This document shows, one piece after another, positions 1 to 6,708 of a stretch of 20,366 nt of DNA (position 1 is its first letter; each line of letters starts with the position of its first letter). The position numbers were made by a program, and so were the translations under genes. Source of the stretch: Firmicutes bacterium CAG:646 (GTDB lineage Bacteria > Bacillota > Clostridia > Lachnospirales > Lachnospiraceae); assembly GCA_000432335.1 (NCBI GenBank), contig HF995398.1:15309-35674 (forward strand). Reading direction: 5' to 3'. Under the pieces are notes generated by a model, which worked only from the letters and a program-made list of their open reading frames with translations, searched no databases and was not told the origin of the DNA.

Positions 1-513
1 CCAAACCAGTATGAGGGCGTAGAAACGCTTGTCTATGATAAGTCCGGGATTAAGCTGGAGATGGCAGAAAATATTAACAGCGCTCTGGAAGACGTGGGAT
101 TTAAAAATCTGGGGGTGAAAGCCCGCCCAGGTCTTGTAGTGCTGCGGAGGACAAAGATGCCGGCGCTGTTGGTGGAAGCAGGATTTATTAACAGCGACAG
201 TGATAATCAGCTTTTTGATGAAAAATTTAACGAGATTGCCCAGGCGATCGCCGGGGGAATTCTGGGAACTTTGGCGGAGGAGACTGTGGAAGAACCTGTT
301 TTGTATCGTGTGCAGGTGGGACTGTTTCGGAATCGGCAGAATGCAGATAACTTGAATTATCTTCTGATGTCTCAGGGATATCCGTCCTTTATTCTGGAAG
401 ACGGTAATTTTTATAAGGTACAGGTGGGAGCGTTTCAGCAGATGGGAAATGCCGTAGCTATGGAACAAAGACTTAGAAAAGACGGGTACCAGACGCTGAT
501 TACAACCAAATAG
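1..513 (+). CDS. N-acetylmuramoyl-L-alanine amidase (Amidase_3) with C-terminal SPOR-like domain, 5'-truncated
   Basis: The frame is open from base 1, so the gene starts upstream of the window; 170 residues are visible. The first ~75 residues match the C-terminal half of zinc-dependent Amidase_3 enzymes, which cut the bond between N-acetylmuramic acid and L-alanine in peptidoglycan. The ARPGLVVLRRTKMPALLVEAG stretch at about nt 121-180 is typical, and the Glu in LLVEAGF is the family's catalytic glutamate. The zinc-binding His and Glu residues lie upstream and are not visible. The last ~70 residues (from about nt 301) look like a SPOR domain, a fold that binds denuded glycan strands: two YRVQVG / YKVQVGAF motifs are separated by ~40 residues. 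The protein is therefore probably exported to the wall and may act at septa or in spore/mother-cell wall turnover. The YdcF-like gene starts 9 nt downstream and is probably cotranscribed. Confidence 0.9.
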   Translation, partial: PNQYEGVETLVYDKSGIKLEMAENINSALEDVGFKNLGVKARPGLVVLRRTKMPALLVEAGFINSDSDNQLFDEKFNEIAQAIAGGILGTLAEETVEEPVLYRVQVGLFRNRQNADNLNYLLMSQGYPSFILEDGNFYKVQVGAFQQMGNAVAMEQRLRKDGYQTLITTK

Positions 514-522
514 GAGAGAAAC

Positions 523-1128
523 ATGGATACAAAAGAAAAATACAGGAGTTTTTTGGAAAATTTTACAGATTTTATTTTTGTGGAGGATGAACCGGAGCAG
601 GCGGATATGATTTTTGTTCCGGGGAATGGCTATCCACAGATGGCAGAACGGGCGGCAGAATTGTGGAAAGGAGGGTATGCTCCATACATTCTGCCCTCTG
701 GAAAATATAGTGTTGTTACAGGAAAATTTTCCGGCGTTCTGGCAAAAGAAGAAAAGTATCGCGGAGCGTATCGTACAGAGTGGGAATTTTTGAAAACAGT
801 ACTGATAAAAAATGGAGTGGATGAGAGAAAAATTCTCAGAGAAGACCAGGCGACTTATACATATCAGAATGCGATTTTCTCCCGGCAGGCGACAGAGAAG
901 AGAGGAATCTCGGTAGAAAAGGCAATTCTTTGCTGCAAGGCGCAGCATGCCAGACGATGCAAAATGTATTATGAACTTTTGTATCCGGGGACCAGATTTT
1001 TGATCTGTCCGTCCGATGTGGGGATCAACCGGGAAAACTGGTATCTTACAGAGGAGGGGATCAGAGAAGTGCTGGGAGAGATGAGACGGTGCGGAGAACA
1101 GTTTCATGAGATTTTGAAAGAATTGTGA
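523..1128 (+). CDS. YdcF/SanA family protein (DUF218)
   Basis: 201 residues, ATG start with AGGAGA at 512-517, which overlaps the stop codon of the amidase gene, so translation is probably coupled. The features are those of DUF218 (YdcF/ElyC/SanA): an early hydrophobic strand ending in VPGNGY (about residues 31-37), a helix leading to GYAPYILPSG, then EDQATYTYQNA and a later strand AILCCKAQHARR. The acidic-residue-then-Thr/Asn pattern in EDQATYTYQNA matches the conserved E-x(n)-T-x-x-N site of the family. No signal peptide or membrane segment is evident, so this is the soluble YdcF form and not the membrane-anchored ElyC form. Family members have been linked to cell-envelope integrity and to binding of S-adenosylmethionine in E. 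coli YdcF, but the reaction is not established. Pairing with a wall amidase fits an envelope role. Confidence 0.8.
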   Translation: MDTKEKYRSFLENFTDFIFVEDEPEQADMIFVPGNGYPQMAERAAELWKGGYAPYILPSGKYSVVTGKFSGVLAKEEKYRGAYRTEWEFLKTVLIKNGVDERKILREDQATYTYQNAIFSRQATEKRGISVEKAILCCKAQHARRCKMYYELLYPGTRFLICPSDVGINRENWYLTEEGIREVLGEMRRCGEQFHEILKEL

Positions 1129-1178
1129 GTTCATTGGGTATAGGCGCCATAGTTTCATTAAAAAGCCCAGATTTATTG

Positions 1179-1240
1179 GAAAAACCCCTTGAAAAAGCTC
1201 CGAATGCATTGCATTTTGGGATTTTTTGAGGGGTTTTTTG
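1179..1240. terminator. Bidirectional intrinsic terminator between convergent genes
   Basis: A long imperfect hairpin sits between the convergent YdcF-like and CNNM genes. The outer arms are AAAAACCCC at about 1180-1188 and GGGGTTTTTT at 1230-1239, flanked by GAAAAA and TTTTTTGA tracts that also pair. An inner pairing of CCGAATGC with GCATTTTGG forms the upper stem. T-rich DNA on the 3' side of both strands supports termination in both directions. Confidence 0.8.
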
Positions 1241-1284
1241 ATTTTATGTCTAAAATTTTTGATTTTTTTGGGTATATTTTGTTT

Positions 1285-2574
1285 TTATTCTTCTTCCTCC
1301 TCCACTGATTCAAAGTATCCTTCAGGAATATAGATATGGACAGTTTCTATTCTGTTTTTCTCGATAGCATCCACCACCAGTTTCAGTCCATCGTCCGTAA
1401 CACAGGATTCTCCCGGAGAAGGGAGGTAATCCAGCTGTTCAATGATGTAGCCGCCGATGGAATCGTAATCATCGGATTCCAGATGAAGTCCCAGAATTTC
1501 ATTCAGGTCATCTAACTTGGCAAAGCCATGGGCAAGGTATTCCCGCTGAGGAATGATCTCCCGCACATCTTCTTCTTCATCGGCATCGTATTCATCACGG
1601 ATCTCGCCCACGATTTCTTCCAGAAGATCTTCCAGAGTGATCATACCTGCAGTAGCTCCGTATTCATCCAGAACAATAGCAAGGTTGACGGCATATTCTT
1701 TCATTTCCATAAGGAGAGCAGCAGTACTCTTGTGTTCATAGGTGAAATAGGGTTTTCTGAGAATATCCCGGATGGAAAAATCTTTTCGGGCATCCCATAA
1801 AAGCAAATCTTTCATATTGATGGTACCGATGATCGTATCGGTAGTATTTTCATATACGGGATATCGTGTGTATCCGTCTTTTCTGAAAATTTCCAGTAAT
1901 TCATCATAGGTAGTGTCTACGTCCACAAAGGACATATCAATCCGTGGAACCATGACATCTTTGGCCTGAGAATCTCCAAAATCAAACACGTTGTATATCA
2001 TCTGCCGTTCTTCTGTCTCGATCACTCCGTCCTCGTGGCTTACATCAACGATCGTGCGCAGCTCCTGTTCGGTCATAGTGTTCTGTTTTCCGTTAGGGTC
2101 GGTGCGCAGCAAAAATAAGATTCCATTGGAAAGTTTATTTACCAGAAAAATAACTGGTGTGAGCAGTTTCATAAGAAAATAAATAACCGGTGCATAAGAC
2201 AGAGCCATTTTTTCGGCATAGAAAGTAGCCATAGTTTTCGGGGTGATCTCGCCGAAAAGAAGTACCAATAACGTGAGAATACCGGTAGCAATACCTATGA
2301 AAGCATTTCCAAGGACACGGGTTGTCCAGGTGGTTGCCAGAGATGAGGCGGACAGATTCACAATATTGTTGCCTATGAGAATCGTACTGAGCAGTTTTCC
2401 CGGATTATCAATAATCTTCAAAAGGGTTTTTGCCCGTTTGTTTCCCTCATCAGCCAGAGCCATGATGTGGATCTTGTTTGCAGTTGTCATAGCCGTTTCG
2501 GCAGAAGAAAAGAATGCAGAAAGCAGCAGCAGAATTAATAATACAATTAGTTGTATGGCGTCGCCAGAATCCAA
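1285..2574 (-). CDS. CNNM/DUF21 membrane protein with CBS pair and CorC_HlyC domain (hemolysin family, putative metal-ion transporter)
   Basis: 429 residues. The start is TTG at 2574, chosen because AAGGAG lies 9 nt upstream and the frame opens directly into an N-terminal membrane helix. Domain order: CNNM/DUF21 membrane domain (about residues 1-190, with the small-residue motif SAFFSSAETAM near residue 19 and GEITPKT near 108), two CBS domains (about 205-330, with MVPRIDM and YPVYENTTDTIIGTI), then a CorC_HlyC domain (about 345-425), ending in a run of Glu. The family includes bacterial CorB/CorC and animal CNNM proteins; several members transport or control Mg2+, and CBS domains usually bind adenine nucleotides such as ATP. 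The 'hemolysin' name is historical. The gene is monocistronic in view and divergent from the surface-protein gene at 2755. Confidence 0.9.
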   Translation of the reverse strand: MDSGDAIQLIVLLILLLLSAFFSSAETAMTTANKIHIMALADEGNKRAKTLLKIIDNPGKLLSTILIGNNIVNLSASSLATTWTTRVLGNAFIGIATGILTLLVLLFGEITPKTMATFYAEKMALSYAPVIYFLMKLLTPVIFLVNKLSNGILFLLRTDPNGKQNTMTEQELRTIVDVSHEDGVIETEERQMIYNVFDFGDSQAKDVMVPRIDMSFVDVDTTYDELLEIFRKDGYTRYPVYENTTDTIIGTINMKDLLLWDARKDFSIRDILRKPYFTYEHKSTAALLMEMKEYAVNLAIVLDEYGATAGMITLEDLLEEIVGEIRDEYDADEEEDVREIIPQREYLAHGFAKLDDLNEILGLHLESDDYDSIGGYIIEQLDYLPSPGESCVTDDGLKLVVDAIEKNRIETVHIYIPEGYFESVEEEEE

Positions 2575-2607
2575 AAATATTCACTCCTTTTTTCTTTTGA
2601 TATTGAA

Positions 2608-2636
2608 AATATACATGATTTTGACTGAAAAAGCAA
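2608..2636 (-). promoter_or_regulatory. Candidate promoter for the CNNM/CBS gene
   Basis: On the minus strand, TTGCTT (2636-2631), a 17-nt spacer and TATATT (2613-2608) precede the TTG start by about 35 nt. The -10 is good and the -35 is weak. The assignment is by motif only. Confidence 0.4.
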
Positions 2637-2676
2637 GTTAAATTAAATTTTAGGGGGTGTCAGGACTGAAAAATTA

Positions 2677-2685
2677 TGTTATAAT
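2677..2685 (+). promoter_or_regulatory. Extended -10 promoter for the surface-protein gene
   Basis: TGTTATAAT at 2677-2685 is a perfect extended -10 (TGnTATAAT) located 69 nt before the ATG at 2755. No good -35 is seen at 16-18 nt, which is usual for extended -10 promoters. A second weaker candidate, TTGACT-N17-TAAATT, lies just upstream at 2621-2649. Confidence 0.55.
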
Positions 2686-2754
2686 CAAAAATAATTGACC
2701 TTAGAAGTATGTAAGATAGAAGGAAAGACAGGTCAGTAAGGAGATAGAAGTTTT

Positions 2755-4566
2755 ATGAGAATACATAAAAACAAAGGCATCAGCAGGAAGCGATGTCTGC
2801 GGACGATGGGGATTCTTCTGGCATCCGTCATGGTAGTGTCAGCAGGAGGGACTTCCTATGTATTTGCCAGTTCAACAGGAGAAAAGACAGAGATTTCTGA
2901 TGAAAAAGGAGAAAAACTGATTGTTTACCTGAATGGAAAGTCAGGAAATGATGACAACTCCGGGGAAAGCAGAAAGAAAGCGGTTAAAACTTTTCAGCGG
3001 GCAGCAGATCTTGCAGGAGAGTACGGCGTTATTCGGATCAGCGGTATGGTTACTGTGAAAGAGGATGAAGTCTGGGAATTGCCTTCTGGAGTGTCTGTTC
3101 GGAGAGTAGAAGATTTTAATGGTCCTTTGGTAAAAGTAGAGGGAAGTCTCGTGTTAGAGAATGTGGTTCTTTACGAAGAAGATATCATTGGAGAAGGAAC
3201 GGTAGAGGGAGCAATACAAAAAGAGAAAGTGCGTATCCCTAAGAAACTGGTAATGGAAGAACCGGTAGAGTTGGGAGAACTGCCGCTTACCGATTGTGTG
3301 GGTGACGGAGTTTTCGCCTGGGAAGACAGTACTTTTGTTCCTTCAGAATACGAGACAGAGTGTACCGTGTTTTTCTACCCTTATGATACAGAGGCTATGG
3401 ATTACAGTGAAGAAAAAGGCTGGGATGAGGAGGAGAATCGAATCGTTCGAAAGATTCTTGTGCAAGTCACTTCCTTAAAGCCAGTGGAAGAGGTGACGCC
3501 GGAACCAACGCCGGAGGTAACACCGGAGCCGACAGTAGAGCCGACCCCGGAGGTGACGCTGGAGCCAACGGTGGAACCAACGCCGGAGGTAACACCGGAA
3601 CCGACAGTAGAGCCGACGCCGGAAGTGACACCGGGACCGACGGTAGAACCAACCCCAGAGGTGACTCCTGAACCAGTTCCGGAAGAGCCGGCAAAGCATG
3701 CGCTTACGCCGGAAGAGATAGCAAAAGCGGAGCAGGTACAGATACAGATTGATTATTTGCCTACGGAAGTAACGGCAGTAGCGGTTGTAGAAGCGATCAT
3801 CGATGCGACGGCTTCTTATCAGTCCCTCTCGGAAGCCCAGAAGGGCTGTCTTGCGCAGGGAACGTATGAGAAGCTTCTGAGTGCGCAGGAGAGAGCGGCG
3901 ATTTTTAACCGCCAGAGCAATGGTGTGACGATCGAGGGAGACATCCCTTGGTATGTACAGTTCCGGGTAGAATTGCGAAATGAACAGGAAGATACTTCCG
4001 TGTTGGAAGCGTATAATGTAGATACCTTTATCACACCTTATGACATGACTTTGTGGGATCTGATGAGGGATACAGAGTATAAGCTGAACGGACAGCAGGT
4101 GAAAGTAACGATTCCTGCTCCAGATAAGGAATTATATACCCAACTGGTAGTGGTACATTATCTGGATGACGGTTCTGTGGAATACATTACGCCGGTTTAT
4201 AATGAAGATGGAACGATGAGTTTTATCACTACCTCCTTTAGCCCCTATAATATTGCAGGGACGAAGATTGCAGGAAGTAAGCCGCTGGTGGGAAATACAG
4301 ATAAGGCGTATCCGTCTAAACCGTCCGCTCAGAATACACTGACAGGAAATTCTGGAAAGAAACCGAAACCTTCTTCAGGCAATAACTCCAGTGCAGGAAA
4401 TAAACGTCCTTCTTCTGGAAGTACAGAAAGTAATTCCTCGTCCTCCAATGTTCCAAAAACTGGTGATGAGCAGATGCCGATGTTGTATATCGGTATCGGT
4501 GCAGCAGCAGTTTTGGTGCTGATTATTGCGGGAGCAGTGATTGTGATCAGAAAAAGGAAAAAATAA
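2755..4566 (+). CDS. Sortase-anchored cell-wall surface protein with Pro/Thr/Glu repeat stalk
   Basis: 603 residues, ATG with AAGGAG at 2738-2743. The N-terminus is a signal peptide: a basic segment (about residues 1-17), a hydrophobic core from MGILLASVMV, and likely cleavage after YVFA near residue 38. Residues ~55-135 (VYLNGKSGNDDNSG onwards, AVKTFQRAADLA) resemble the opening of right-handed beta-helix/DUF1565-type domains. A 12-residue repeat stalk follows (about 247-312), then a mixed domain (about 315-500) ending in ITTSFSPYNIAGT, a common C-terminal edge in Clostridia surface proteins. A Ser/Asn/Pro-rich spacer then leads to VPKTG (566-570), a hydrophobic helix and the basic tail RKRKK. 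This is the LPXTG-type sorting signal with Val in place of Leu. No sortase gene is in view. The ligand is unknown; adhesion or a wall-structural role is inferred. Confidence 0.85.
   Translation: MRIHKNKGISRKRCLRTMGILLASVMVVSAGGTSYVFASSTGEKTEISDEKGEKLIVYLNGKSGNDDNSGESRKKAVKTFQRAADLAGEYGVIRISGMVTVKEDEVWELPSGVSVRRVEDFNGPLVKVEGSLVLENVVLYEEDIIGEGTVEGAIQKEKVRIPKKLVMEEPVELGELPLTDCVGDGVFAWEDSTFVPSEYETECTVFFYPYDTEAMDYSEEKGWDEEENRIVRKILVQVTSLKPVEEVTPEPTPEVTPEPTVEPTPEVTLEPTVEPTPEVTPEPTVEPTPEVTPGPTVEPTPEVTPEPVPEEPAKHALTPEEIAKAEQVQIQIDYLPTEVTAVAVVEAIIDATASYQSLSEAQKGCLAQGTYEKLLSAQERAAIFNRQSNGVTIEGDIPWYVQFRVELRNEQEDTSVLEAYNVDTFITPYDMTLWDLMRDTEYKLNGQQVKVTIPAPDKELYTQLVVVHYLDDGSVEYITPVYNEDGTMSFITTSFSPYNIAGTKIAGSKPLVGNTDKAYPSKPSAQNTLTGNSGKKPKPSSGNNSSAGNKRPSSGSTESNSSSSNVPKTGDEQMPMLYIGIGAAAVLVLIIAGAVIVIRKRKK
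3493..3690 (+). repeat. In-gene tandem repeat, 36-bp unit (12 residues, VTPEPTVEPTPE type)
   Basis: Four 36-bp units lie at 3517-3552, 3553-3588, 3589-3624 and 3625-3660, with partial units on each side. The units differ mostly at third codon positions plus a few substitutions (Leu or Gly replacing Pro or Glu), so the protein repeat is better conserved than the DNA. The unit encodes a rigid, proline-rich wall-spanning stalk. Such arrays can change copy number by slippage or recombination. Confidence 0.9.
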
Positions 4567-4580
4567 AGAATAGAAGGTAC

Positions 4581-4616
4581 AACCCTCCCATATAGTAGTG
4601 TGGGAGGGTTATTTTT
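4581..4616 (+). terminator. Intrinsic terminator of the surface-protein gene
   Basis: AACCCTCCCA at 4581-4590 pairs perfectly with TGGGAGGGTT at 4601-4610 around a 10-nt loop, followed by ATTTTT. It begins 14 nt after the stop of the surface-protein gene. The next gene's ATG follows immediately at 4617. Confidence 0.9.
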
Positions 4617-4619
4617 ATG
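4602..4619 (+). promoter_or_regulatory. Shine-Dalgarno of the small membrane protein, embedded in the terminator 3' arm
   Basis: The only good Shine-Dalgarno for the ATG at 4617 is GGGAGGG at 4602-4608, 8 nt before the start. These bases form the 3' arm of the terminator hairpin. On a transcript that contains the whole hairpin, this site would be paired and hidden. Confidence 0.7.
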
Positions 4620-4991
4620 GATCGAACAGAAAAACAGTTACCAAAGCTGATTCCCCTGGTGAAGGGGCTGCTTGTTGCCTATGGAATAACAGGCATCACT
4701 CTGCTGCTTCTGGCATTTCTGGTATTTCAGATGGATCTGGATGAGAGCGGAGTAAATCTGGGGATTATTGTGATTTACATTGTGTCCTGTTTTCTGGGAG
4801 GATTTTTTGTGGGAAAGAAAGCGGGACGGCAGAAATTTCTCTGGGGAATGTCTCTGGGACTGATGTATTTTTTACTTCTTACCGCCGTGTCAGCCCTTAC
4901 CGAGCCAGGATTGGCATCCGGTTGGAAAGGAATCGCTACATCCTTTGTGATGTGCATGGGTTCCGGGATGCTGGGAGGGATGTTTTCCTAA
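4617..4991 (+). CDS. Small four-helix membrane protein, TIGR04086-like
   Basis: 124 residues with about four predicted transmembrane helices: roughly residues 11-38, 44-62, 70-90 and 98-123. A basic stretch (GKKAGRQK, about 62-69) lies between helices 2 and 3. Size, hydropathy and position directly upstream of the SCIFF precursor match the TIGR04086 family of putative membrane proteins, which I recall as largely confined to Clostridia and often found beside SCIFF genes. The family has no known activity. A role in SCIFF export or immunity is possible by position only. The start is set by the Shine-Dalgarno at 4602-4608. The gene is followed 8 nt later by the predicted scfA promoter, so scfA need not depend on its transcription. 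Confidence 0.75.
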   Translation: MDRTEKQLPKLIPLVKGLLVAYGITGITLLLLAFLVFQMDLDESGVNLGIIVIYIVSCFLGGFFVGKKAGRQKFLWGMSLGLMYFLLLTAVSALTEPGLASGWKGIATSFVMCMGSGMLGGMFS

Positions 4992-4999
4992 AAAAACTC

Positions 5000-5028
5000 T
5001 TTAAAAATGAAAGCACCTATGCTATAAT
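5000..5028 (+). promoter_or_regulatory. Promoter of scfA
   Basis: TTTAAA (5000-5005), a 17-nt spacer and TATAAT (5023-5028) preceded by TGC form an extended -10 promoter. The ATG of scfA lies 33 nt beyond the -10, with AAGGAGG at 5047-5053 between them. It is the strongest promoter motif in this part of the window and fits an abundant small peptide. Confidence 0.75.
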
Positions 5029-5061
5029 GTGAGACAGTATAAACATAAGGAGGAAACAGAC

Positions 5062-5205
5062 ATGAAACATATCAAAACTTTAAATACAAAAAGTTTGCAG
5101 AATACTGTAAAAAAAGGTGGATGCGGTGAATGTCAGACATCTTGCCAGTCTGCTTGCAAGACTTCCTGTACAGTAGGAAATCAGAGCTGCGAAAGCACAA
5201 AATAA
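5062..5205 (+). CDS. scfA: SCIFF ranthipeptide precursor (six cysteines in forty-five residues)
   Basis: 47 residues from ATG at 5062, with AAGGAGG ideally placed upstream. The N-terminal leader MKHIKTLNTKSLQ is characteristic of SCIFF peptides (TIGR03973 family). Six cysteines lie at positions 21, 24, 28, 32, 36 and 43 in the C-terminal half, interspersed with Thr and Ser. Family knowledge: the partner radical SAM enzyme forms a thioether between a cysteine and the side chain of a threonine. In the studied Caldanaerobacter (Thermoanaerobacter) tengcongensis peptide I recall this as Cys32 to Thr37, and both residues occur at the same positions here. SCIFF products are classed as ranthipeptides and have been implicated in quorum-sensing-like signalling in solventogenic clostridia. 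An intrinsic terminator follows at 5230-5260 and the maturase gene at 5334. Confidence 0.95.
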   Translation: MKHIKTLNTKSLQNTVKKGGCGECQTSCQSACKTSCTVGNQSCESTK

Positions 5206-5229
5206 TTTTCATAATGAAATATATGCCAG

Positions 5230-5260
5230 GCAGCGGTTTAGAAGCCGCTGCTTGCTTTTT
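5230..5260 (+). terminator. Intrinsic terminator or attenuator between scfA and scfB
   Basis: GCAGCGG (5230-5236) pairs with CCGCTGC (5245-5251) around an 8-nt loop, and TTTTT follows at 5256-5260. It would end most scfA transcripts and leave read-through to supply the maturase, giving an excess of substrate over enzyme. No strong separate promoter is seen between it and scfB. Confidence 0.8.
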
Positions 5261-5333
5261 GTGGTTATGTATCCGGGGTGAGAAGAGCCACCGGTAAAAA
5301 AATAAAAAATGAAATTGGAAGGAGAACTGAGAC

Positions 5334-6695
5334 GTGATTCATCAGTATAAGAACAATGGTTATGCGATCGTACTGGATGTAAACAGCGGATCTGTCCATG
5401 TGGTGGATGAGATCGTTTATGATGTGATCGCACTTTTGGATCAGGGAGCGGAAGAGGCAGAAGTTCTGGAAAAATTGCGGGAATCTTATCCAGAAGAAGA
5501 ACTGAAAACTGCTCTGGATGAGATTCATACGCTTACGGAGCAGGGAATGCTGTTCACAGAAGATATCTATGAAAATGCGATCGAACATTTCAAAGAGCGT
5601 CCAACAGTGGTAAAAGCCCTTTGCCTGCATATTGCTCACGACTGTAATCTGGCTTGTCGGTATTGCTTTGCAGAAGAAGGAGAATATCATGGAAGAAGAG
5701 CGCTGATGTCCTTTGAGGTAGGAAAGAAAGCGCTGGATTTCCTTATTGCTAATTCCGGCAGCAGAAAGAATCTGGAAGTGGATTTCTTCGGCGGAGAGCC
5801 GTTGATGAACTGGCAGGTAGTTAAAGATCTGGTTGCTTATGGAAGAGAGCAGGAGAAGATACATAATAAGAATTTCCGCTTTACATTGACAACGAACGGT
5901 GTTCTGGTGGACGATGAAGTGATGGAATTTTGTAACCGGGAGATGGGCAATGTGGTCATGAGTATCGACGGAAGAAAAGAAGTTCATGATTATATGCGTC
6001 CGTTCCGCAAAGGAGCAGGCAGTTATGATCTGATCGTTCCCAAGTTCCAGAAGTGGGCGGAAAGCCGCAATCAGGATAAATATTATGCCCGGGGAACCTT
6101 TACCCATCACAATCTGGATTTTTCCAAAGATGTATTGCATCTGGCAGACCTGGGATTTAAGCAGATTTCCGTGGAACCAGTGGTTGCTCCCGCAGACGCA
6201 GATTATGCGCTGCAGCCGGAGGATCTTCCCAAGATTTTTGAGGAATACGATAATCTGGCAAAAGAGATGGTAAAAAGAAAGAAAGAGAGAAACGGATTCA
6301 ATTTCTTCCATTTTATGATCGATCTTACCGGTGGTCCTTGTGTATATAAGAGATTGTCAGGCTGCGGTTCCGGTACAGAATATCTGGCAGTGACTCCCTG
6401 GGGCGATCTGTATCCCTGCCATCAGTTTGTAGGAGAAGAAAAATTCCTTCTGGGAAATGTGGACGAAGGGATCACAAGACCGGAAATCTGTCAGGAATTC
6501 AAAGGCTGCAACGTATATGCTAAGGAAGAATGTAAAAAATGCTTTGCGCGTTTCTACTGCAGCGGAGGCTGCGCGGCAAATTCTTATAATTTCAAAGGAA
6601 ATATCAACGATGTTTATGAGATTGGCTGTGAGCTTCAGCGGAAGCGTGTAGAATGTGCGCTGATGATCAAAGCGGCGACAGCAGAAGAAGAGTAA
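5334..6695 (+). CDS. scfB: Radical SAM/SPASM maturase of SCIFF
   Basis: 453 residues from a GTG start at 5334 with AAGGAG 9 nt upstream. Residues ~1-75 form a PqqD-like RiPP recognition element that would bind the ScfA leader. The radical SAM core begins at CNLACRYC, with C104, C108 and C111 binding the SAM-contacting [4Fe-4S] cluster; FFGGEPLMNW (151-160) is the GGE SAM-binding motif. The C-terminal SPASM region carries C336, C344, C362, C386, C392, C400, C403, C409, C413 and C432, enough for two auxiliary clusters, and includes the SPASM signature from C344 through GDLYPC362 and the CxxCxxxxxCxxxC run from C400. This matches TIGR03974 six-Cys peptide maturases in length and motifs. The enzyme makes Cys-to-Thr thioether bonds in ScfA in the cytosol. 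The gene is followed 13 nt later by secDF and is probably cotranscribed with it. Confidence 0.95.
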   Translation: MIHQYKNNGYAIVLDVNSGSVHVVDEIVYDVIALLDQGAEEAEVLEKLRESYPEEELKTALDEIHTLTEQGMLFTEDIYENAIEHFKERPTVVKALCLHIAHDCNLACRYCFAEEGEYHGRRALMSFEVGKKALDFLIANSGSRKNLEVDFFGGEPLMNWQVVKDLVAYGREQEKIHNKNFRFTLTTNGVLVDDEVMEFCNREMGNVVMSIDGRKEVHDYMRPFRKGAGSYDLIVPKFQKWAESRNQDKYYARGTFTHHNLDFSKDVLHLADLGFKQISVEPVVAPADADYALQPEDLPKIFEEYDNLAKEMVKRKKERNGFNFFHFMIDLTGGPCVYKRLSGCGSGTEYLAVTPWGDLYPCHQFVGEEKFLLGNVDEGITRPEICQEFKGCNVYAKEECKKCFARFYCSGGCAANSYNFKGNINDVYEIGCELQRKRVECALMIKAATAEEE

Positions 6696-6708
6696 GAGGT
6701 AAAGAAAA

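Noticed and set aside
3493..3690. Regularly spaced repeats considered as a CRISPR array
   Set aside because: The units are contiguous, in frame and encode a Pro/Thr/Glu stalk; there are no unique spacers.
3467..3699. Two overlapping minus-strand open frames inside the surface-protein gene
   Set aside because: They arise from the tandem repeat, which lacks stop codons on the opposite strand. Products are low-complexity and mirror the repeat.
5265..6311. Long antisense open frame (348 codons, minus strand) across scfB
   Set aside because: It lies opposite the well-supported scfB, its product is rich in Phe, Ile, His and Ser without domain motifs, and it has no fitting ribosome site. It is a coding shadow.
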